Source of the DNA: Bifiguratus adelaidae
Lineage: Eukaryota > Mucoromycota > Endogonomycetes > Endogonales
Assembly (NCBI GenBank): GCA_002261195.1
Contig: MVBO01000173.1
Coordinates: 1 to 27,647 of the forward strand
Reading direction: 5' to 3'
Length of the DNA stretch: 27,647 bases
Shown piece by piece: positions 1 through 8,870 of this stretch. Under the pieces are notes generated by a model. It was not told where the DNA came from. It saw only the letters and a list, made by a program, of their open reading frames with translations, and ran no database searches. The position numbers and the translations under genes were made by a program. Each line of letters begins with the position of its first letter. Positions within the stretch are counted from its first letter, which is position 1.

Positions 1-159
1 GTGCAAAGGCGACTCGATCGAAAGGACATGCCAGGAGTGGAATTCAAGAAGAGTTTAGAGATGATGATCAGAGGGGGAAGGGTGAAGATGGGTGAAATTG
101 GCTCTAACTTTATAATGGAAGCAGACACTATAGAATCGTCAGCATTGGCCTTGACGTAG
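1..159 (+). pseudogene. Probable cytochrome P450 fragment (I-helix region)
   Basis: Frame 1 is open from the window edge to a TAG at 157-159. The peptide reads like the stretch leading into the P450 I-helix: an Arg-rich start, a 'DMPGVEF' that matches the usual 'xRPDFmS', then 'KMGEIGSNFIMEADTIESSA', which lines up with the familiar 'EIxSNAxLLIIAGSETTAT'. The oxygen-binding AGSET core is not intact (EADTI instead), so no activity is expected. A short piece near 646-695 resembles the next conserved block (xPEVxxxLxxExR), about 480 bp further on, but that match is very weak. The 5' part would lie outside the window. Known of the family: haem mono-oxygenases. The assignment rests on pattern memory only. 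Confidence 0.33.
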
Positions 160-1490
160 ATTATTCGTCATGACGTCCGTCATTCTCAATTTCTGTGGAT
201 ACCGGCGTCATAGATTGATATGGATATCGATTGTCACCTTCTTGATCTTGCTGGGCGGCATGTTCAGAATCTTCGTTATGACGATGTGTGAGATATTCCT
301 CCAAAATTCTTGCGTCTGATGCCGAGGAGATCAAGAGGTCCATAGCGAGAACTCTGCCGCTGACGAATTTCAGCGATTGTGGGCCAGTCAGCAACATCGT
401 CGTTATGGAATTATCGTGATCCAGAATGCCCTTATTGCTGTCGACTACAAGACCGAGGAATTCAACCGCATGGAAGCCAAATACCGAAGGATTCTTCGAA
501 CGACGTTGGCCACCAATGCCTCTGCGATATCAACGTGAACCCTTTCACGATGGAAGTCAAGAGGCCCGTGAACGCACCCGTACATGGTGGCCTCTTCATG
601 TATAGGACGGCATTCTTGAATGCGACGTTTATCTAGCAGCATCCTGAGTAAGTGAACGATGTAGCAACCCTCAAAGAAAGAATGCGTTCAAAGGTAAGAT
701 TCTTTCCTGTTGCGCAAATCAGGAATACTGATGGGGAATACCTTAGGTCAAGATTTTAGCAGAGTGTCTGGATTGCACGGCCACCTCGTTACATTCGATT
801 TGCGACCATTTTGCACCTGTCCTTGCCCGATTGTATGTAGGTATCGTTCACAAAGCTTTTCACGGCCATTGCATGAGCTTACGCATATCGTTCTTTTGCA
901 GTCTACCACAAGAACTTGCACAGGAACTAGCAGACCTCAAGAGCTCCGGATACAGGCAACCGCTCGACAAGGCTCAAACTAGGGAATCGCCCGAGAAACC
1001 GCCACACAAACGGTACACGAGCTGATATCAATGACAATCCCGAAAGCACAGGCAGTACCTCTTCAAAGAACGCTCGACACGCAATCCTAAGGTCGGCCGG
1101 TCAGACACATCTACTTTCATCACTCTGTCCAACAGCAATATCACACTTCGGATTATCGTCGCCATCAGACTCTCATCCTCCTTGTGTGACGCGATCATTC
1201 TCAATTCTGGTTTTCCCGCAAAATTTTGGTCGTGTGTGAGACCAAGGTTACACAAGAAAAGTTTTCTCGGGGTCGGGTGACGGTTTTACATGCATGGTAT
1301 AAATACGGCACGTCGGATTTTGAGAACTAATGTTGGCAAACTGAATTTTTGATGATGCAAGAAAATGAGCGAGTTAAAATGAAGTCTTAGTCTTCGAGGA
1401 GCCAAAAAGCGACAACCAATCCCGAATCATTTCGGCAAACAACCAACCCTATACTCGTTCCACCGAATGTCCCCAAACTGAAAGTTGTTA
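160..1490. other. No recognisable gene
   Basis: Short open frames occur on both strands (for example 161-397 minus and 379-636 plus), but none has a family signature and they shadow one another. The stretch 646-695 may be a further scrap of the P450 relic. I see no RNA gene or clear repeat here. Confidence 0.4.
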
Positions 1491-2295
1491 CCATGACCTC
1501 ACCCACTGTCACCAAAGAGCAATCATCACCCCATCAAAATCCAATGAACCTGGCTTCTTGGAAAATCGCTGTCTGGCATAGCCTTTCGACATCCTGTGTT
1601 AACGACAGTATGGGATATTCCCAATGTGAAGTATAAGGTGGCGGAACCCCCGCGACTTTTGCACGATGCGATATCTACCTTTAACGAGTCCTCTGGTTCT
1701 ATCGGTGTCGGCAAATCAGTTGATTTGTCAATCGCTCACGCAACGATACGTCGCTGTCTGTTTGTCCTGCTTCAATTTGCGCTATCCGGTGTGACCTCGT
1801 ACGCACAATGATACTAGAAGCTGATACTGCCTTACTCTTGTATTCCAACCCGCATTCTGCAGATTTTCCGGCGACTGCTTCGCATCTGCCACATTGGTCT
1901 CAATTTCTGGTAGAACCAAAAACAAGGGGTGACTCCGGAGATGGCCTCTGATGAGCGTATCTGATTTACTCTCAATGGGTAACAAGTCCCGATACCTCAT
2001 GCCATGCTCAGGATTCGTCGTTATTTGTGACATGGTGAGGTCTTTGCTCGAAGAACGATATATAAAGCCATCATGCCGACGGCAACCAAAAATAACAAAA
2101 CCAAACACTCATTTTGAGGGGTTTAGAGAACATTCCAAATTCCTTTCAAGCATCGGGGTGGGGGAAGCATCGCAGACTTTTATCCACCCTTTGGCACCGT
2201 ATCCCTGCTCCTGTTGGTGCTTCTGTTCCCGTGCTTCTCGTCACAAGTCTTCTCAAGCTTGCGTCCAGATGTCTTGTGTCTTGTGATGTCATGTC
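1491..2295. other. Unassigned stretch with a promoter-like site
   Basis: Small plus-strand frames at 1494-1637 and 1596-1811 have no recognisable signature. Around 2055-2070 a strong TATATAAAG-type element is followed by an A/C-rich leader (about 2080-2112), which looks like a fungal core promoter and 5' UTR. What follows at 2114-2332 does not resemble a known protein. Confidence 0.3.
2052..2068 (+). promoter_or_regulatory. TATA-box-like element with A/C-rich leader
   Basis: The element reads TATATAAAGCC. It is followed by roughly 40 bp rich in A and C, typical of fungal 5' leaders. It points toward the ATG5-like fragment at about 2296, but no intact gene follows, so it may be an orphan promoter. 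Confidence 0.3.
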
Positions 2296-2538
2296 TTGGT
2301 CTTTGTTGGTTCTCAGTCTATGGAGGCAGTGATAGTGCCGTCGCTGCTAACAATGCAAGAACGTTGCCACGCTTATCAATGCACAACGGACAATGTATCC
2401 AAGTTTTGGTCCATCAATGTACGATTGACAGCAGTGGAAGGTCAAACGCCGAGACATATACCCATGCGCATTTACTTGCCCGGCGACAGTCCTGTCATAC
2501 AAGAAGCCATTGTAGCGGATGCAGAAGGCACTATATAA
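2296..2538 (+). pseudogene. ATG5-like autophagy protein fragment
   Basis: A plus frame ending with a TAG/TAA-type stop at 2536-2538 carries 'KFWSINVRL', a short spacer, and 'IPMRIYLPGDSPVIQEAIV'. This pairing resembles the middle of fungal Atg5, where '(F/Y)WxINxKL' leads into 'xIPVRIYLPDGPVIQExV' at the start of the C-terminal ubiquitin-like domain. Atg5 is conjugated to Atg12 and forms the E3-like complex that lipidates Atg8. Only about 60 residues of resemblance are present; the N-terminal domain and the rest of the C-terminal domain are not found on either side. It is therefore a relic or transposed scrap, not a working gene. Its end overlaps the antisense secreted-protein relic, so a breakpoint probably lies near 2540. 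Confidence 0.42.
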
Positions 2539-2544
2539 GTGGTA

Positions 2545-3130
2545 ACTGTTTCGCCATTAACAATTTCGGTGATGGTCACTCCAGGTGCAAAGAGGCTCAC
2601 TCTCATTGCAGACCTCGTTCGCAGTGTAGATGCCATCCCCACCGAGGGTAGCGGTGACAGTCTTGGTGCCGTCAAAGACTTCAGTAACGGTAGCCGGCAG
2701 GGGAGTGGTGGAACAGCGAATCACGTTAGTAATGCTGGTAGTCACAGAAGCTGGAGTGGAGCAGGGAGCATCAGTCACGGCAACAATACTGTCAGAGCCG
2801 GCCGGTTCCATTTCGTTGACCTTCATTGACATTGAGGAGCACGGTTGATCTTGGAACAGTCAAATAGCGAACGCACACAGCGAAATTGGTTGGTTGGTAC
2901 GGTCGTATCAGCACCATAGGATGGATAGTTGTTGACATATAGAGGAGTGGCTGTCGTTGTGGAAGGCAAGTTACATGATTGACTGGAGTAATCGTATTGG
3001 ATCTCTGGATCCGTTGTGTTTACATAGCCAAGTGTACTGGCAGGGACTATTCCAGGACAAAGGTCGTTCGAATCCCTCCTTGAACGGCGAACTTTTGCAA
3101 CATCTCTACAATGTCCCTAGATTCCTTTTG
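2545..3130 (-). pseudogene. Broken Cys/Thr-rich secreted-protein relic
   Basis: Read on the minus strand from about 3075, the frame gives 'CPGIVPASTLGYVNTTDPE', then a Cys-Leu-Pro-Ser-Thr-rich stretch and 'VPTNQFRCVRSLFDC'. In a second frame (2557-2832) it continues with 'DAPCSTPASVTTSITNVIRC' and 'PLPATVTEVFDGTKTVTAT', then, after a further frame change, 'TITEIVNGETVTTYIV'. Regular Cys and valine/threonine-rich beta-like repeats suggest an extracellular fungal wall or surface protein. There is no start codon or signal peptide in the same frame, and at least two frame breaks separate the parts. I do not recognise the family. An intron could explain one of the breaks, but no convincing GT...AG pair was found. 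Confidence 0.4.
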
Positions 3131-3293
3131 CTGGGATTTCCCCGTCTAATGATTTTTTCCCCTCTTCGAAATGCATATTGTTGACGGCATTGTGCTCGTA
3201 ATCGGTAGCTCTTTGCGATATTTCGCCGACATGGAGCAATCCTAGCGCTGAATTTGCCTTGGAATGATTTGCGCTTGTGGCGCACACCAATCT

Positions 3294-3632
3294 TCATCGT
3301 TGAGCTACAAAAATGGACAGTAGACGATCGGTATACCAAGCGTGACGACCAAATGCTGTGTACACGAGGAATGGTACATGAGGAATGGCCATTCTCATCT
3401 CTGAGCTTTCAAGACAGGCTTCGTACGCACTCCGTGGCCAAATGTGGTACTTGTTGCGTTCACTTTGCATATCGAGGTTCAAAAAAGCCGCGTCCCAATT
3501 GATTGATGGCGCCAACACCTGTTCCACAGGGTTAATCGTCGTCCGCCATCTCGCTGAGGGCTGAAGGCGCGAACGACGAATGTGCTGAAAATTGCTACCA
3601 TATCTGCCGATGGTCACGTCATCCTCATCCAA
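3294..3632 (-). CDS. Unrecognised open frame, possibly a gene fragment
   Basis: The frame is 112 codons and open, starting 'MDEDDVTIGRYGSNF' and including 'APSINWDAAFLNLDMQSERN' and 'HVPFLVYTAFGRHAW'. The composition is more protein-like (Trp, Tyr and acidic residues well spread) than the random frames nearby, but I recognise no family. The 3' side runs into a region without coding signal. It may be an exon or a remnant. Confidence 0.22.
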   Translation of the reverse strand: MDEDDVTIGRYGSNFQHIRRSRLQPSARWRTTINPVEQVLAPSINWDAAFLNLDMQSERNKYHIWPRSAYEACLESSEMRMAIPHVPFLVYTAFGRHAWYTDRLLSIFVAQR

Positions 3633-3639
3633 GGTCTCC

Positions 3640-5240
3640 TCTTCAGTGTCTCAGTCTAAATCACTTTCTTAGCTGGACTCTGGGCTGATGCTTGCGATTC
3701 TCTCTCCGATATTAATGGCTGTTGCAGTGGCTCTAGAGAACGGCCAAGCTTGAAAAGCATCGCCCTGAACACAGGAAGTGCCTGCAAACGGGTCGACAGC
3801 GGCTAAAACATGTTCAAAGCACTTATTTCTCTTCCGAGTTCTTCGGTGTATGGTAACACAAGGTGGTTTAGTGGGTCCAGGTACCTTACATGTGAAGGCA
3901 ATCACGACGTCGAGTACTAACGGACGGTGTATGCTGGACGGCGCTCCTGGAACGTCTGAATACCTTGGACCAATCTATTGTGTAGACAGTCATTCTGTGC
4001 ATCATCCATGTCACAGTCGCAAGACCAACATCGTCTTGACATTTTTCGGTGTTTAGGTAACCTCGCAGCTTAAAGCGCACTCGTTAACTGAGGGGTGGCT
4101 AACGATTGCTTGGTAGAACGATCGTTCAGGCACCGACAAAGCACGTCTTTGGTCTGCCAATCGGTCTTCGCTCTGATATTAAAGCTCTTTCATTGAAGTC
4201 CGTAAACGGATAGTCGCCACCCTTGTAGTCGTTGCATCAATGAAGTCGTCAAATTGCTGTACCGGTATTCTACTGGTCAAACCGGACGAAACGGTCTTGT
4301 TCTCTAGGTGTTCGTTCTATATCACTACAGCTTGCTCCGAAGTGACAGGTGTCTGGCAGCTTTTGAAACCTTCTCGAAGAAGGTCGGTAATGGCAGACTG
4401 TTGTAGAAAGTAACGTGTACTCACGTTGCTGTTTACGCACTTACAGCGGCATTCTTCACCGGTTGAAAGGCGTTTCGGTTTGGGCAATGGCTTTCTTTTC
4501 CCTATAAAACTCCTCCATATTGTTTGCATAGATGCTTGGTGTAGGTGGAGCAACAAGGAATTAATTCTTGCCACGGGATGGCTGGGTTAGAAAGAACTTA
4601 GTGTTCGGAGGATACAGAGCCTCAACAACCCTGATTCGCTTGCGGCGATAGTTTTCACGATGCGTGTGTTTTAATCTCACGCGTATAAAGCACTTGTTGA
4701 ATCTTCCGCACTATTTTCACCACTCGAAGCCTCCATTGGTGTTAGGCCCAGACGTTGCGATGGATTATCATGCCGAGTTGATGCTTCAAGCTTATAGATG
4801 CATCCTAAAGGCATCTAATCTCGAGTATAAGCTGATAAAGAATATAGAACGTAGTTGATCTGGCAAGACTGGGCTAAATACGTGCACAAGAGATTGAGTT
4901 AAAGCCATTACCGTCATTTAACAAGCCTTCATACGATGCAGGGTATACCGAGACCTCCAAACACGTTATCCTGGAATACAGAGGTGTACTTAATGGCCGA
5001 TAAGAGTTAACAAACACAGATGGCTTCGAGCCTCGATGAAGAGAGCTACAAGAGACCGGTATCGAGCACGTGGCGCCTAGACGCTATGTTACTCATGTGT
5101 AAACGTATGCATATACAGTGGTAAATGTGACATGTCCTGTGTAAAAAATTCGCGTGCAAGGATTTCGTATCGCATTCCAGACAAGGAGAAACCCGCTAAA
5201 ATCGATTACATATTTGCATACTCCAAACGCTCCTCCTTAT
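3640..5240. other. No recognisable gene
   Basis: About 1.6 kb with only short frames (3669-3905 minus, 3778-4056 plus, 4317-4574 minus, 4664-4858 plus), none with a family signature. It sits downstream of the guanylyltransferase stop. No repeat or RNA gene was seen. Confidence 0.4.
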
Positions 5241-5250
5241 GGTGAAATAT

Positions 5251-6796
5251 CTAGCTCCTGACCTGTACCGAAAGGCTATGTGGTGTACTAACGCCGAAAG
5301 TGCTTTGCGCATTCCTGTTAGATTGTTCCGGTAGAGTTTGTTTTAACATTGACTTTCGTATGTCAGCACATTGAGCGCCAACTATAAACTTTTCTTCCAC
5401 ACACATGGTTGCTGTGATCAACTGAAACATTGAACATCAATGCTTACGGCAAATTGGCGCTATTGCACGGACTTACCTGATCTTGCGTTACGGCCTCCTC
5501 TAAGCTCGTAAGTATTTTTTTCACAACAGATATGTGGTTTCCGTGCGGCTTATCGTCCCGAAAACGACTGAAACGCCAAATGCTCCGTTTGGGTTGCAAC
5601 TTGCTTTTGTCGTGCGTATCATCCTTAACAACCTCTACGATACGATTCTGTAGGACGGTACCTTGCAAAGACCAGTACTTCCATTGTGCATCTGTAACGG
5701 TCAAGTCATCGAAGTACACATATTTCTTTCCACCGATCCATGTAAGGAGACGGAATACAGGCTTGTTGTCGGAAGTGCGGCTCTGTGATCGGATATGAAG
5801 CTTAAAGTCTAAAGAAATCTTGCCAGGTGGCTTCCATTTGATCATTTTTGAGCATGTACCGATTGTATAAGCACCTTCGGCGAGCGTAAATATAAGACCG
5901 TCGTTAGCATGCGCTTGGTTTGGGATTATGTCTTCTAACAAGTAGCGAATGTTGTTGTGCGGATACTGCCTCTTGAAGATTAACCTAATTAAGGATTAAT
6001 GAGGTATGAAAAACGTGCTTATACCATACTCCAGATGCGGATTTGCTTCCAATATCTTGACACTAATGGAACCTTCGCCATCCACTTCAAAGACCTGCTT
6101 AGATAATTTCTGAACACGACAGTTAGCAAGCAATTTGCACTTGATCCGCTGATACTATACATACGTCTAGTCTAGTACTGAATCCCAGTTTTGTCAGATT
6201 TTCTCCACGCAAAACAAGACAATCGAAAGCTATAAACTGCATTCCCTGCGAAAGATCAATACAAGTCCACCTTAGCTAACGGTCTCTTGGATTGAGACCT
6301 TACTTACTTGGTTCCTGCTTGTTAACACAAGTTCTCCATCAATTATCGAATTTGTCGGATATCCTTGTGATAAACGGCCATCCATAGTCTGGACCTCGTA
6401 TATCTTGGTGTTCCTATCAAGCTGCAAAGTAACACCCAGACATTGAGCGTTCTGGCTGGTTCCCCATTACGTATGACTTACGAAATATAAATTCAGTCCA
6501 TCGCCGATTTTTAGTATCAAAAGCATCATCCTGACGCCATCGGATTTCTCAGAAACAAAGTAGCTATATTCTGCTGTTAGCTCATGTGAAATGTCTCTCT
6601 ATGCCATACTATAACATTACCTAGACTGTTTGAGCAGAGACAGGTTTTCTCGCGTAAGAGTAACTGGCTGAGCTCCAAAAAATCGCCTTATCCCTTGGCA
6701 CAATAGGTCTGAAACTTGAGCTAGTATTGCTGCAGACTCGTAATGCTCAACCAAACGACCTGGTAGCTTTAGGTCTTGGATATCGAACAACAACAT
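5251..6796 (-). CDS. mRNA guanylyltransferase (capping enzyme alpha subunit, Ceg1-like)
   Basis: This enzyme would transfer GMP from GTP to the diphosphate end of nascent RNA polymerase II transcripts through a covalent lysyl-GMP intermediate, in the nucleus. The exons read on the minus strand are 6796-6621, 6573-6482, 6421-6308, 6245-6165, 6109-about 6025, about 5971-5477 and 5421-5251, giving roughly 400 residues, normal for fungal Ceg1. All nucleotidyltransferase motifs are visible: 'GAQPVTLTRENL' before the core, motif I 'EKSDGVR' (Lys codon 6547-6545), motif III 'IIDGELVL', motif IIIa 'FIAFDCLV', motif IV 'NDGLIFT', motif V 'IKWKPP', and a C-terminal OB-fold part with 'WRFSRFRDDKPHGNH'. 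Junctions 2/3, 3/4, 4/5 and 6/7 keep frame with good GT...AG sites. Two do not resolve cleanly: exon 1 to 2 is off by one base with the obvious sites, and exon 5 to 6 needs either an unusually short (30 nt) intron or another site. ATG 6796 was chosen because the N-terminus then matches family length. The gene is divergent from the RNA triphosphatase at 7185. It could be the host's own capping enzyme or a paralogue. Confidence 0.82.
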
Positions 6797-7184
6797 TATT
6801 AGCAAGACGGATGTTGCTGGCTGTGCTGGCAATTGTACGTTGTGCGATATTCTTTTAGCTCTTTAAACTGCAATCGAGGGTGTTCGAGAAAGTTTAAGCG
6901 TAACTTCCCGAGGAGCGGCTTTGTCACCTGATATGGATCAATAAGCCTCTTTTGGCCAAGATTAAACAAATAGGAAAATTTAATTACCGATTGTTGCTAT
7001 CGACACGAATGTACAGATTTCCCTTCCTTTGTGATAATGAAATCAGTGTCACCCCCCAGAACGTTTCAGTTAATCTTATTGGGACGGACTGGGGTGTTCG
7101 GTAGTATTTATCACACGACGACCACGATTTTGACCGAAGGGCTTGCATCAATAGAGACAAGAGCCTGTGCGGAGAAAGTTGTCC
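6797..7184. promoter_or_regulatory. Shared divergent promoter of the two capping genes
   Basis: The 388 bp between the two start codons (6796 minus, 7185 plus) has no convincing coding signal and must hold both promoters. An ATAAATAC-type element read on the minus strand lies near 7103-7111. No clear TATA box was found for either direction at the expected distance. The head-to-head arrangement suggests joint expression (inference). Confidence 0.4.
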
Positions 7185-8060
7185 ATGCGCAAGATTTGGT
7201 GTGAACAGAGAAGAGGGCAGCCATGGGAAGAAGATGTGATGAAACTGATCTCTAGATGCATAATGCTCAAGCCTAGACAATCAGAAGTGGAGGTTGGTAA
7301 TCATAACGAATTGCGGACCAGGTTAACGGCATGTAGGTGGAAGCCAGGCTGGGCATGTTTGTGCTCAAGACTAATGGTTCCCGAGTCGGCTGTCTTCATA
7401 CCACAGGTAGGCATTGTCAGCTATGCAGAAGCTACCTGCAACAGTATACATGTGGATTATAATCAGATGTATCTTAGAGACACGGGATATCAGGTTCATT
7501 GCTGATGTCTCTTCACATCTCTTTCATAAGCTTTACGACCTCGCCGAAAAGACAGCAATATATCCGGTTCGTCATGTCATGGTACAGAAACTTCAGATTT
7601 CGAGTTCACTAGCACTAACGCGCATGAACTTCAGTGCGTAGATCATATTTACCAAGTCGGCAATAAGAAACTGAGAGTTAGCGAAGATGTTATGACGGGT
7701 ATATTAGGCTCGCCTGCGGAAAAGGCGAAGGTCGGAGAAATTAACGTCGTTTGTCCAGGCGAGGCCCTGGATTACCGTGTGACCATTAGCTGGGAAAGTC
7801 CAGCGCAAATGAAGCCGGGTACTTTGACGGAGTCGCTGTTACGGACGAAGAGTAGGAGGAGTTACGTACACAGAGAAGGCGTTCAACTTGACTTCACTGA
7901 AGTCCAGACGACTTGTGGAGACGCTCAAGACTCTGAATTCTCACGAGAGATTGAAGTTGAGCTGCTGGAGACTGTTACACCACCAAGCTTTGTAAAATTG
8001 GACGCAATGAGACAAGTTATCCAATTCCTTCAAGCTGAATGCAAGGAGATCATGCGTTAG
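7185..8060 (+). CDS. RNA 5'-triphosphatase (capping enzyme beta subunit, Cet1-like tunnel family)
   Basis: This metal-dependent enzyme would remove the gamma phosphate from new mRNA, the step before guanylylation. Exons are 7185-7292, 7337-7406, 7478-7581 and 7635-8060; phases agree throughout (708 nt, 235 residues). The third intron has a CACTAAC branch site and a TTCAG acceptor. Tunnel-family motifs are all present: beta-1 'EVEVEARLG' with metal-binding Glu36 and Glu38, 'LDYRVTISWE', 'SRRSYVHREGVQLDFTEV', and the last metal-binding strand 'REIEVELL' with Glu199, Glu201 and Glu203. The protein is shorter than yeast Cet1 because it lacks the long N-terminal extension and is essentially the catalytic core. 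The first intron needs the donor GTTGGT at 7293 to keep frame; the neighbouring GTAATC at 7297 would not. ATG 7185 is the first in-frame ATG found. The gene is divergently paired with the guanylyltransferase and followed by a piece of it. Confidence 0.85.
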
Positions 8061-8125
8061 TATTCTTTCCATTCTGATACCACAAGGCGTTTTTGCATCC
8101 CTGGAAGTGAAATAGTTGTTGGATG

Positions 8126-8390
8126 AACAGCAAAATATAGCTACTTTGTTACTGAGAAGTCCGATGGTGTCAGGATGGATGCTTTTGATACTAAAATCGG
8201 CGATGGACTGAATTTATATTTCGTAAAGTCGTAAGTTATGGGGAACCAGCCAGAAAGCTCAATGTCTGGGTGTTACTTTGCAGCTTGACAGGAACACCAC
8301 ATATACGAGGTCCAGAACATGGATAGCCCTTTATCACCAGGACATCTTACGTATTCAATAATTTCATGGAGAATTTGTATTAACAGGCAG
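8126..8390 (+). pseudogene. Inverted partial copy of the guanylyltransferase (exons 2-3 with intron)
   Basis: This stretch is the reverse complement of 6578-6314 at roughly nine matches in ten by eye, so it lies in opposite orientation to the parent. It covers all of exon 2, the whole intron and nearly all of exon 3, so it arose at DNA level and not through RNA. Motif I is kept ('TEKSDGVRM'), but single-base indels change part of exon 2, the donor site reads GTAAAGT instead of GTAAGTC, and motif III has become 'ISWRICINR'-like nonsense. It begins 65 bp after the triphosphatase stop and has no start codon of its own. It is a dead fragment. An exon-like tail of the triphosphatase gene is excluded by the in-frame TAG at 8058-8060. 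Confidence 0.85.
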
Positions 8391-8756
8391 CTTAAAGTAC
8401 GGGAGTTTCTATGCTGAGGAAATGGGTAATTATTACCTTCCTGTCCTGCATTGTCTTCATAAGACACATCATGTTGCGCTATGACGCATTCGCTCAAGGT
8501 ACTTAATGGATCGGAGGTATCGTGCTCAGTGCTCGGAATGCCCATGTTCCATCTGTACCTCCTGTAAGAACATTTCCATGACTTCTGCCCTATCCGATAC
8601 AGCAGCATCGGCAAGGGAAGGGCTGTCAATGGATAGAAGTGGGGGTGTGCCGATTCATGCTAGTTTCAGATACGCCTTAGGTGGGTTATGCGGTTACCAA
8701 AGTATGAAGACTGAGAGAATACCTCTCCGGGGATGTATCTGCAGGGTATGAATAGA
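8391..8756. other. Unassigned stretch between two guanylyltransferase fragments
   Basis: No family signature is visible. Open frames at 8273-8629 (minus) and 8506-8751 (plus) are shadows. A small inverted repeat (CAGGGT...ACCCTG) lies at about 8743-8762, close to the start of the next fragment. Confidence 0.35.
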
Positions 8757-8870
8757 CCCTGTATGGCAAAATTCCTAGCTTCTGACGTGTATCGAAAGGC
8801 TACGCCGTGCGGTAACGCTAAAAGTGCTTACGTGTTTCTGTTCTATTCGGATTGTCAATCGTTATTTAAA
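8757..8870 (-). pseudogene. Diverged copy of the guanylyltransferase 3' end
   Basis: The plus-strand sequence resembles 5237-5340, the last coding part of the guanylyltransferase, in the same (minus) orientation as the parent. Translated on the minus strand it ends 'RSLSIHVRS' plus stop, compared with 'HSLSVQVRS' plus stop in the parent, with 'STFSV' matching 'STFGV' just before. Upstream, an in-frame stop interrupts the match, and similarity fades beyond about 8880. It is older or faster-diverging than the inverted copy at 8126-8390. Confidence 0.6.

Noticed and set aside
3060-3090. A tRNA gene suggested by a GTTCGAATCC-type B box
   Set aside because: The T-stem does not pair, there is no A box or acceptor stem at the right distance, and the string lies within the secreted-protein relic.
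7185-8390. A single fused triphosphatase-guanylyltransferase gene on the plus strand, as in some giant viruses
   Set aside because: The triphosphatase ends at an in-frame TAG (8058-8060). The guanylyltransferase piece downstream has no start, is damaged, and is clearly an inverted copy of the minus-strand gene with its intron.
5251-8390. An integrated viral or cytoplasmic-plasmid capping module
   Set aside because: Both genes have several spliceosomal introns, and no viral polymerase, capsid or helicase is seen nearby. A tree would be needed to revive the idea.
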